Source of the DNA: DASQPR01 sp035713725
Lineage (GTDB): Bacteria; Actinomycetota; Actinomycetes; Mycobacteriales; Micromonosporaceae
Reading direction: 5' to 3'
DNA: 32,591 bases
Assembly (NCBI GenBank): GCA_035713725.1
Contig: DASTMZ010000004.1
Coordinates: 1 to 32,591 of the forward strand
The translations under genes and the position numbers were made by a program. The notes beneath the pieces are model-generated. The model was not told the origin of the DNA. It made no database searches and was given only the letters and a program-made list of their open reading frames with translations. Numbering within the stretch: the first letter of the stretch is position 1; every line of letters begins with the position of its first letter. Of the stretch, positions 1 through 6,736 are shown piece after piece.

Positions 1-94
1 GATCGGATCCGGCCGGGAACTGTTGTCTGTTTGCGTTTGATCGCAGCCCGGCAGGGGTAGCCGTTTTGCGCCAAACCGAAGAGCTGGGGGCAGG

Positions 95-3000
95 ATGAGC
101 AAGACCGCTGTAGCCGCGGGCAAGGTGGAGACCACACGGACGAACGGGGCCGCCAAGCGATCAGGCGACGAGGACGAGGTCCTCCGGCGCCTGGAAGGAG
201 CGCTGCGCGCCGCCGCCGCCGGCGACTTCTCCCACCGCCTCCCTGCCCGGCGCAAGGGCGTCGTCGGCGAGCTCGAGGCCGCCTACAACCAGCTCGCCGA
301 GCGCAACGCGCAGCTCACGGCCGAGCTCGTCCGCCTCGGCCGCGTGGTCGGCCGCGAGGGCCGCATGACCGAGCGCGCGCGCGTCGACGGCGCCCACGGC
401 GGCTGGTCGACCGCGCTGGAGTCGGTCAACGGCCTCGTCGACGACCTCGTCCGCCCCACCACCGAGGTCGCGCGCGTCATCGTCGCCGTCGCGGAGGGCG
501 ACCTGACCCAGAAGATGGCGCTCACCATCGAGGGCCAGCCGCTGAAGGGCGAGTTCGCCCGCATCGGCACCACGGTGAACGCGATGGTCGACCAGCTCGG
601 CTCCTTCGCCGACGAGGTCTCGCGCGTGGCGCGCGAGGTCGGCACCGAGGGCAAGCTCGGCGGACAGGCCGACGTGCGCGGCGTCGCCGGCACCTGGAAA
701 GACCTCACCGACTCCGTGAACTCGATGGCCGGTAACCTCACGGCGCAGGTGCGTAACATCGCCGCCGTGACCACCGCCGTCGCCAACGGCGACTTGTCGA
801 AGAAGATCACCGTCGACGTGCGCGGCGAGATCCTCGAGCTGAAAGACACCATCAACACGATGGTCGATCAGCTCCGCTCCTTCGCCTCCGAAGTGACCCG
901 CGTCGCTCGCGAGGTCGGTACGGAAGGCAAGCTCGGCGGCCAGGCCGTCGTCCGCGGCGTCGCCGGCACGTGGAAGGACCTTACCGACTCCGTGAACTCG
1001 ATGGCCGGTAACCTCACGTCGCAGGTGCGAAACATCGCCGACGTGACCAAGGCCGTCGCCGCCGGCGACCTGTCTCGCAAGATCACCGTCGACGTGAAGG
1101 GGGAGATCCTCGAACTGAAGAACACCATCAACACGATGGTCGATCAGCTCAACTCGTTCGCGGCCGAGGTGACCCGCGTGGCCCGCGAGGTAGGCACCGA
1201 GGGTAAGCTCGGCGGACAGGCCGAGGTGAAGGGCGTCGCGGGTACGTGGAAGGACCTCACGGACTCCGTGAACTCGATGGCCGGCAACCTCACGGCCCAG
1301 GTGCGCAACATCGCCGCCGTGACCACCGCCGTCGCCACCGGCGATCTCTCCAAGAAGATCACCGTCGACGTGAAGGGCGAAATCCTCGAACTGAAGAACA
1401 CTGTCAACACGATGGTGGACCAGCTCTCCTCCTTCGCTGCGGAAGTGACCCGCGTGGCCCGCGAGGTGGGCACCGAAGGCAAGCTCGGCGGTCAGGCCGA
1501 AGTCGCTGGCGTCTCGGGCACCTGGCGCGACCTCACCGACAACGTCAACTCGATGGGTTCGAACCTGACCGACCAGGTCCGCAACATCGCCCAGGTCGCC
1601 ACCGCGGTGGCGCGCGGCGACCTGTCCCAGAAAATCACCGTGGACGCGCGCGGCGAAATCCTCGAGCTCAAGAACACCGTCAACACGATGGTCGACCAAC
1701 TCTCCTCATTCGCCGACGAGGTCACCCGCGTGGCCCGCGAAGTGGGTACCGAAGGCAAGCTCGGTGGCCAGGCACAGGTACGCGGCGTCGCGGGTACCTG
1801 GCGGGATCTGACCGACAACGTGAACTTCATGGCGTCGAACCTGACCGCACAGGTCCGCAACATCGCGCAGGTGACCACCGCGGTTGCGCGTGGCGACATG
1901 AGTCAGAAGATCACCGTGAACGCACAGGGCGAGATCCTGGAGCTCAAGAACACCGTCAACATCATGGTCGACCAGCTGTCCTCGTTTGCCGACGAGATCA
2001 CGCGCGTCGGTCGCGAGGTGGGTACCGAGGGCAAGCTTGGCGGCCAGGCACAGGTACGCGGCGTCGCGGGTACCTGGCGTGACCTTACGGAGAACGTCAA
2101 CCAGCTCGCGTTGACGCTCACCACGCAGTTGCGCGCGATCGCAAACGTCTCCACCGCCGTGACGCGCGGTGACCTCACGCAACGGATCTCGGTCGAGGCG
2201 CAGGGCGAGGTCGCCGAGCTGAAGGACAACATCAACCAGATGATCGTGACGCTGCGCGAGACCACGAAGAAGAACGCGGAGCAGAACTGGCTCGACTCGA
2301 ACCTGGCGCGCATCGGCGGTCTGCTGCAGTCGCAACGCGACCTCGACGAGGTCGGCCGCATGATCATGATGGAAGTGACGCCGCTCGTCGACGCCCAACT
2401 CGGCGGGTTCTTCCTGACCGGCGGCGTCGGCAACGACCGGTCGCAGCTGCACCTGACGGCGGCGTACGGTCACGTCGCCACCGGCGCGCCGTTGACGTTC
2501 ACCATCGGCGAGGGGCTGGTCGGCCAGGCCGCCGCGTCGCGCCGACGGATCCGTGTCACGCCCGCGGCGGACCAACGGCTGATGGTCCGCTCCGGAATCG
2601 CCGAGACCCGGCCGCTCGACCTCGTCGTGCTGCCCGTGCTCTTCGAGGGCGACCTCATCGGCGTGATCGAATTCGGCGCCGTCACCCAGTTCTCGGATCT
2701 GCATCTGCGCTTCCTGGACCGCCTAGTGGCGGCGATCGGCGTGTCGCTCAACACGATCCTGGCGAACCGGCGCACCGAGGAGCTGCTCACCGAGTCACAG
2801 CGCTTGGCACTCGAGATGCAACAGCAGTCGATCGAGCTGCAGCGTACGAACGCCGAGCTTCAGGAGAAGGCGGCGCTGCTGTCCGAGCAGAACGTCAACA
2901 TCGAGTCAAAGAACCGCGAAATCGAGCTCGCCCGGCTCGGGCTCGAAGAGAAGGCGCAACAGCTGACCGCCGCATCGCAATATAAGTCGGAGTTCCTCGC

Positions 3001-4321
3001 GAACATGAGCCACGAACTGCGTACGCCGCTCAATTCGCTGCTGCTGCTGTCTCGGATGCTTGTCGACAACGCGGATCGCAACCTGTCCACCAGGCAGATC
3101 GACTATGCGCGCACGATCCACGGCGCGGGTTCGGATCTGCTCGCCCTTATCGACGACATCCTCGACCTGTCGAAGATCGAGGCGGGCCGGATGGACGTCG
3201 AACCGGCCGAGGTCGGCTTCGACGACGTCCGTGCATACGTCTACCGCGCGTTCGCGCCGCAGGCCGAGGAAAAGGGACTCGCGTTCGAGGTCGAGATCGA
3301 TCCGACGCTGCCCGGCTCGATGGTCACCGACCCGCTGCGACTCCAGCAGATCCTGCGCAATCTGTTGGCCAACGCGGTCAAGTTCACCGATACCGGCTCG
3401 GTGACACTGCGCATCGAGCGCTCCGCTGACGAGCCGGGGGTACGCGTGCCATGGCCAGCGGTCACGTTCCGCGTTATCGACACCGGCATCGGCATCGCGG
3501 ACGACAAGCTGGACCTCGTGTTCGAGGCGTTCCAGCAGGCCGACGGAACGACGAGTCGCCGGTTCGGCGGCACGGGGCTGGGCCTGTCGATCAGCCTCGA
3601 GCTGGCCCGACTGCTCGGCGGCGCGATCTCTGTGTCGTCCGAGCCTGGTCACGGGTCCACGTTCTCGTTGACGCTGCCGGAATTGCTCGCCGCGCCCGGT
3701 GCCCTGGTGCGCGACGCCGCGGTCGCGGTGCCGATGATGCCTGCGATCCTCCGCAACACCGAGCCCGAGGCACCCGAACGCGAGGCGGTGAGCCTGCTCG
3801 CCGGCGCCACCGTGCTGATCATCGACGACGACGTCCGCAACGTATTCGCGTTGACGAGCGCGCTCGAGATGCACGGCATCAACGTGCTCTACGCCGACAA
3901 TGGCGCGGATGGCGTACGCCTGCTTGCCGAGACGCCCTACGTCGACATGGTGTTGATGGACGCGATGATGCCGGCACAGGACGGATACGAGACAACGCGC
4001 GCGATCCGGCGCAACCCGACGTTCGCGCACCTGCCCGTCGTGTTCCTTACCGCGAAAGCGATGCCCGGTGACCACGAGTCCGCGCTTGCCGCTGGCGCGA
4101 GCGACTACCTGACCAAACCGGTCGACCTCGACGAGGTGCTGCGCACCATGGCGCGGTGGGTGGCACCGAACGGCGCTGTTACCGGTGCCGCCGAGTCGGA
4201 TGCCACCGCCGAATCGGATGTCACCGACGACGAAACGCCCGACGCCGGCGGTGCGCCGGACATGACCGCGGTGCCGGATGCGGCGCCAGACGGCGCCGCA
4301 TCGGACGGGAGCGACGCATGA
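95..4321 (+). CDS. Soluble poly-HAMP hybrid histidine kinase (Nik1-like)
   Basis: This 1408-residue hybrid sensor kinase should autophosphorylate on His and pass the phosphate to its own receiver domain. Order: a divergent HAMP near residue 43; a tandem HAMP array to about 740, with GDL-type motifs at 135, 232, 324, 416, 508, 600 and 692 (spacing 92 residues from the second on); a GAF-like domain (about 735-890); a coiled coil; HisKA with SHELRTPLN (His973); HATPase with Asn1093, DTGIGI and GGTGLGLS boxes; a REC domain with acceptor Asp1289 (VLMDAMMP) and TKP lysine; and an acidic, Asp/Ala/Gly-rich tail. I see no membrane segment or signal peptide, so it is cytosolic. The array resembles the 92-residue HAMP repeats of fungal group III kinases. 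The ATG follows a GGGGG ribosome site. The stop overlaps the next gene's ATG (ATGA), implying coupled translation. The signal sensed is unknown. Confidence 0.95.
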   Translation: MSKTAVAAGKVETTRTNGAAKRSGDEDEVLRRLEGALRAAAAGDFSHRLPARRKGVVGELEAAYNQLAERNAQLTAELVRLGRVVGREGRMTERARVDGAHGGWSTALESVNGLVDDLVRPTTEVARVIVAVAEGDLTQKMALTIEGQPLKGEFARIGTTVNAMVDQLGSFADEVSRVAREVGTEGKLGGQADVRGVAGTWKDLTDSVNSMAGNLTAQVRNIAAVTTAVANGDLSKKITVDVRGEILELKDTINTMVDQLRSFASEVTRVAREVGTEGKLGGQAVVRGVAGTWKDLTDSVNSMAGNLTSQVRNIADVTKAVAAGDLSRKITVDVKGEILELKNTINTMVDQLNSFAAEVTRVAREVGTEGKLGGQAEVKGVAGTWKDLTDSVNSMAGNLTAQVRNIAAVTTAVATGDLSKKITVDVKGEILELKNTVNTMVDQLSSFAAEVTRVAREVGTEGKLGGQAEVAGVSGTWRDLTDNVNSMGSNLTDQVRNIAQVATAVARGDLSQKITVDARGEILELKNTVNTMVDQLSSFADEVTRVAREVGTEGKLGGQAQVRGVAGTWRDLTDNVNFMASNLTAQVRNIAQVTTAVARGDMSQKITVNAQGEILELKNTVNIMVDQLSSFADEITRVGREVGTEGKLGGQAQVRGVAGTWRDLTENVNQLALTLTTQLRAIANVSTAVTRGDLTQRISVEAQGEVAELKDNINQMIVTLRETTKKNAEQNWLDSNLARIGGLLQSQRDLDEVGRMIMMEVTPLVDAQLGGFFLTGGVGNDRSQLHLTAAYGHVATGAPLTFTIGEGLVGQAAASRRRIRVTPAADQRLMVRSGIAETRPLDLVVLPVLFEGDLIGVIEFGAVTQFSDLHLRFLDRLVAAIGVSLNTILANRRTEELLTESQRLALEMQQQSIELQRTNAELQEKAALLSEQNVNIESKNREIELARLGLEEKAQQLTAASQYKSEFLANMSHELRTPLNSLLLLSRMLVDNADRNLSTRQIDYARTIHGAGSDLLALIDDILDLSKIEAGRMDVEPAEVGFDDVRAYVYRAFAPQAEEKGLAFEVEIDPTLPGSMVTDPLRLQQILRNLLANAVKFTDTGSVTLRIERSADEPGVRVPWPAVTFRVIDTGIGIADDKLDLVFEAFQQADGTTSRRFGGTGLGLSISLELARLLGGAISVSSEPGHGSTFSLTLPELLAAPGALVRDAAVAVPMMPAILRNTEPEAPEREAVSLLAGATVLIIDDDVRNVFALTSALEMHGINVLYADNGADGVRLLAETPYVDMVLMDAMMPAQDGYETTRAIRRNPTFAHLPVVFLTAKAMPGDHESALAAGASDYLTKPVDLDEVLRTMARWVAPNGAVTGAAESDATAESDVTDDETPDAGGAPDMTAVPDAAPDGAASDGSDA
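506..2300 (+). repeat. 276-bp (92-codon) in-gene HAMP repeat array
   Basis: The HAMP region repeats every 276 bp. The peptide VGTEGKLGGQA recurs six times and the GDL/GDM motif seven times. DNA identity between neighbouring copies is high in patches: 707-742 equals 983-1018, and 1766-1803 equals 2042-2079, each pair exactly 276 bp apart. Array limits are approximate, because the first and last copies are more divergent. Confidence 0.9.
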
Positions 4322-5043
4322 CCGGCCCGGCGCGCCGAGTTCCGTTTCGCCCCGCACCGGCCGACACGTTCGCGGGCAGCACGCCCAAGGTCCTGCTCGT
4401 GGATGACCGTCGAGACAACCTTGTTGCGCTCGCCGCGATCCTGCAGGGGCTCGCGGTCGAGCCGGTCGCCGTCGACAGCGGTGACGCGGCACTCAAGCGC
4501 CTGCTGATGGATGACTTCGCGGTCATCCTGATGGACGCGCAGATGCCCAACATGGACGGTTTCGAGACCGCGACGCGCATCAAGGAGCGCGAGCGCACCC
4601 GCAACGTACCGATCATCTTCCTGACCGCGGCGGACCGTGACGCGGAGTTCGCGTTGCGCGGCTACGCGGCCGGCGCGGTCGACTACCTCACGAAGCCGCT
4701 GGATCCCTGGGTGCTGCGGTCGAAGGTGACGGTCTTCGCGGACCTGTGGTCGAAGTCGCGGCAGCTGTCCGTGCAGGCCCGCACCGCGGAAACGGCGACC
4801 GGCCTCGCGGCCGCGATCGACGCGGCGATTTCGCTGTTGCGTTCCGACACTCCGGACGTCGCAACCGCGCTCGAGGTGCTGGACTGCGCGGCATCGACAG
4901 CGCGCGCGACGCAGCAGCGCGTGCCGGGCGGCGGACCCTCCGGCGAACTGCGCGGCGCGCAGGCGGGCGGCGGCTCGTCGGGCGAATTCCGCGCTGCCCG
5001 CCAAGGCGGCGTGCCCCACGGCGAGGTGCGCCCGGCCGGGTGA
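4318..5043 (+). CDS. REC-domain response regulator with repetitive tail
   Basis: This is a 241-residue response regulator and the likely phosphotransfer partner of the kinase it overlaps. The receiver domain spans about residues 22-140: KVLLVDD acidic pair (Asp29, Asp30), phosphoacceptor Asp73 in LMDAQMP, the FLTAAD Thr region, and YLTKPLD lysine. After it come about 60 helical residues and no DNA-binding or enzymatic output domain that I recognise. The last 38 residues are three imperfect 13-residue copies of a GGxxSGExR motif, probably disordered. The ATG at 4318 is chosen because it sits in an ATGA overlap with the kinase stop and directly precedes the REC fold. The frame stays open further upstream inside the kinase gene, but that part has no domain. 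Output could be by protein-protein contact. Confidence 0.9.
   Translation: MTGPARRVPFRPAPADTFAGSTPKVLLVDDRRDNLVALAAILQGLAVEPVAVDSGDAALKRLLMDDFAVILMDAQMPNMDGFETATRIKERERTRNVPIIFLTAADRDAEFALRGYAAGAVDYLTKPLDPWVLRSKVTVFADLWSKSRQLSVQARTAETATGLAAAIDAAISLLRSDTPDVATALEVLDCAASTARATQQRVPGGGPSGELRGAQAGGGSSGEFRAARQGGVPHGEVRPAG
4927..5040 (+). repeat. 39-bp coding repeat in the regulator's C-terminus
   Basis: Three degenerate copies of a 13-codon unit (GGGPSGELRGAQA, GGGSSGEFRAARQ, GGVPHGEVRPAG) form the end of the response regulator. The copies keep GG...GE.R while other positions drift. Confidence 0.7.
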
Positions 5044-5104
5044 ACCCACGTCCGGACGAGCCCAGGTGAGCCGGCGTCCGGCGAATGAGCCGGCGTCAGA
5101 CGAT
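5041..5104. repeat. 19-bp tandem repeat over the STAS gene stop codon
   Basis: Two adjacent 19-bp units, tgagccggcgtccggcgaa (5067-5085) and tgagccggcgtcagacgat (5086-5104), differ only near their 3' ends. The second carries the reverse-strand stop codon of the STAS gene (5096-5098). A weaker third copy starts at 5041, on the stop codon of the convergent response regulator. Confidence 0.6.
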
Positions 5105-5413
5105 CAGCAGTGCGGGGCGGAGACCGGTCACGTCGAGTACGCGTTGCAGGAAGTCGCCGACGTTCGTGAGGACCAGCACGCTCTGCACCATGCGCGCCTT
5201 CTGGCTGAGCGCGACCAGGGTGCCGAGCCCTTGCGAGTCGCAGAACGTCACGCCCACGAGGTCGAGCAGGACCCGTGGCGGCGGGTCGACCAGCAGGCGC
5301 TCGACTGCCTCGCTGAGGTTCACGACGGTCGACATGTCGATGGCGCCGTACAAGCACACGACGGCTTCGGTCGGGGTACGCCGAACGGTGACCTCGAGGC
5401 CCTCGTGATCCAT
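5096..5413 (-). CDS. STAS-domain anti-sigma factor antagonist-like protein
   Basis: This small single-domain STAS protein (105 residues from the preferred ATG) belongs to the SpoIIAA/RsbV family. Such proteins bind a serine-kinase anti-sigma factor and are switched by phosphorylation of a conserved serine. Visible features are a beta-rich start (VTVRRTPTEAVVCLYGAID) and the motif TFCDSQGLGTLV, whose Ser60 is the expected phosphorylation site. No anti-sigma kinase or sigma factor lies next to it. I prefer the ATG at 5413 over the in-frame GTG at 5422, because TACTGT at 5421-5426 sits 7 nt upstream and would give an almost leaderless mRNA. The gene converges on the response regulator and is divergent from the iron importer. 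Confidence 0.88.
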   Translation of the reverse strand: MDHEGLEVTVRRTPTEAVVCLYGAIDMSTVVNLSEAVERLLVDPPPRVLLDLVGVTFCDSQGLGTLVALSQKARMVQSVLVLTNVGDFLQRVLDVTGLRPALLIV

Positions 5414-5420
5414 GTGGCTC

Positions 5421-5426
5421 ACAGTA
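5421..5426 (-). promoter_or_regulatory. Candidate leaderless -10 box for the STAS gene
   Basis: TACTGT on the minus strand matches TANNNT and ends 7 nt before ATG 5413. It overlaps the alternative GTG start, which argues against that start. I see no clear -35 element. Confidence 0.5.
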
Positions 5427-5495
5427 CGCGTTACCCATCTCTCGGCCGCGTTACGCCGACTCGTACGATTCGCAAGACTGCGCCGATCCCCGGCC

Positions 5496-5575
5496 GCCCT
5501 TCCGGTCGCCCGGAGGCCCTTCCGGTCGCCCGGACGCCCTTCTGGTGGCCCGGCAGCCCGTCCGTTCCCGGATAC
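5496..5575. repeat. 20-bp tandem repeat, about 3.9 copies
   Basis: Head-to-tail 20-bp units run from 5496, 5516, 5536 and 5556. The first two, gcccttccggtcgcccggag and its neighbour, differ only in the last base. The third has three or four changes and the fourth is partial. The array lies between the divergent STAS and iron-importer genes, just upstream of the iron operator, and encodes nothing I recognise. Confidence 0.85.
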
Positions 5576-5601
5576 CGCCCGCCGACTGAGGTCGACCTAA
5601 G

Positions 5602-5620
5602 CTAGGTTTGCCTAACCTAA
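5602..5620. promoter_or_regulatory. DtxR/IdeR-type iron box
   Basis: The 19-bp site ctaggtttgcctaacctaa differs from the classic DtxR/IdeR consensus (ttaggttagcctaacctaa) at two positions. It lies 70 bp before the start of the iron-binding lipoprotein gene, among TAAGCT sequences (5598-5603 and 5618-5623) that could serve as -10 elements. Iron-loaded repressor binding here should switch the importer off when iron is sufficient. Confidence 0.85.
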
Positions 5621-5621
5621 G

Positions 5622-5634
5622 CTTGTCTGACAAG
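5622..5634. promoter_or_regulatory. Perfect inverted repeat next to the iron box
   Basis: CTTGTC-t-GACAAG is a perfect 6-bp inverted repeat with a one-base centre, starting 2 bp after the iron box. It could be a second operator or part of the transcribed leader. The binding protein is unknown. Confidence 0.35.
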
Positions 5635-5689
5635 ATGTCGCGTGCGTGCCACACCTGGCGCCGAAACGGGACGTACGAAGGGATCCGAG

Positions 5690-6736
5690 ATGCGGTTGCG
5701 ACGACGCGGCGTGGCGATGTTGGCGTTGATGGCGGTGGTGGCGAGCGGCGCAGCCGCATGTGGAAGTGCGTCCGCGACGGGCGCGTCCGGCGGCGCGAAC
5801 GACGCCATCACGCTTTACAACGGCCAGCACGAACAGACCACCGACGCGCTCGTGAAGGCGTTCACCGCGGCGACCGGCATCAAGGTCAAGGTACGCAGCG
5901 ACGACGAAACCGTGCTCGCGCAGCAGATCGAGCAGGAGGGTGCCGCATCGCAGGCCGACGTGTTCTACACGGAGAACTCCCCCGCGCTCGCGGAACTGTC
6001 CGGCAAGGGTCTGCTGGCGCCGGTCGACGCGAGCACGCTGGCCAGCGTCCCGGCGAAATACGACTCGCCGACCGGTGACTGGGTCGGCGTCTCGGCACGA
6101 GTCAGCGTGCTGGTCTACAACACCAACGAAATCACGCCGGCGCAGCTGCCGACGTCTGTGATGGACCTGGCGAACCCGAGGTGGAAGGGGAAGATCACGT
6201 TCGCGCCGGGCGAGACGGACTTCCAGCCGGTCGTGACGTCAGTAGCCAAGTCCGTCGGCGATCAGCAGACGCTGGCCTGGCTCGAGGGCATGAAGGCGAA
6301 CCTGGCCGGACACGACTATCCGGACAACGAGACGATCGTCGCGAAGGTCAACTCCGGCGACGTCGAGATGGGCCTGATCAACACGTACTACTGGTACCGG
6401 TTGCGCGCCTCGCTCGGCGGCACGGCGATGCATTCGGCGCTCGCGATGTTCGCGCCGGGCGATCCCGGGTACCTGGTGAACGTGTCCGGCGCGGGGGTGC
6501 TCAAGTCGAGCAAGCATCAGGTCGCGGCGCAGAAATTCGTGGCGTTCCTGACCAGTGCGGCGGGTCAGAAGGTGATGGCCGCGAGCGACAGCTTCGAATA
6601 CCCGATCGGCTCGGGCGTGGTCGCGACCGACGGCCAGACACCGCTGGATCAGCTGAAGCCGGCGCCGATGACGATCGCCGATCTGGGCAATGGCCAGCAC
6701 GCTGTGCAACTGTTGCAGCAGGCTCAGTTGTTGTGA
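5690..6736 (+). CDS. fbpA: Ferric iron ABC transporter, substrate-binding lipoprotein
   Basis: This 348-residue periplasmic-binding-protein-type lipoprotein would capture Fe3+ at the cell surface for the adjacent permease and ATPase. A basic N-terminus and hydrophobic stretch lead to a lipobox-like GAAAC with Cys24 as the lipidation site. The mature part has the FbpA/FutA pattern (ITLYNGQHEQ start, VFYTENSPA, VSVLVYNT) and the adjacent tyrosine pair Tyr233-Tyr234 in NTYYWYR, typical of ferric-ion binders. I chose ATG 5690 because it follows a GAAGGGA ribosome site and begins the signal peptide; an upstream start at 5642 would add 16 residues without signal-peptide character. Its stop overlaps the GTG of the permease (GTGA). 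The iron box upstream supports iron rather than phosphonate or thiamine as ligand. Confidence 0.92.
   Translation: MRLRRRGVAMLALMAVVASGAAACGSASATGASGGANDAITLYNGQHEQTTDALVKAFTAATGIKVKVRSDDETVLAQQIEQEGAASQADVFYTENSPALAELSGKGLLAPVDASTLASVPAKYDSPTGDWVGVSARVSVLVYNTNEITPAQLPTSVMDLANPRWKGKITFAPGETDFQPVVTSVAKSVGDQQTLAWLEGMKANLAGHDYPDNETIVAKVNSGDVEMGLINTYYWYRLRASLGGTAMHSALAMFAPGDPGYLVNVSGAGVLKSSKHQVAAQKFVAFLTSAAGQKVMAASDSFEYPIGSGVVATDGQTPLDQLKPAPMTIADLGNGQHAVQLLQQAQLL

Noticed and set aside
161..1699. 512-codon open frame on the minus strand opposite the kinase
   Set aside because: It is the antisense frame of the repeated HAMP region; its repetitive sequence mirrors the 276-bp repeat and it has no domain of its own.
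5496..5575. CRISPR-like array
   Set aside because: The units are contiguous 20-bp tandem repeats with no spacers and there are no cas genes.
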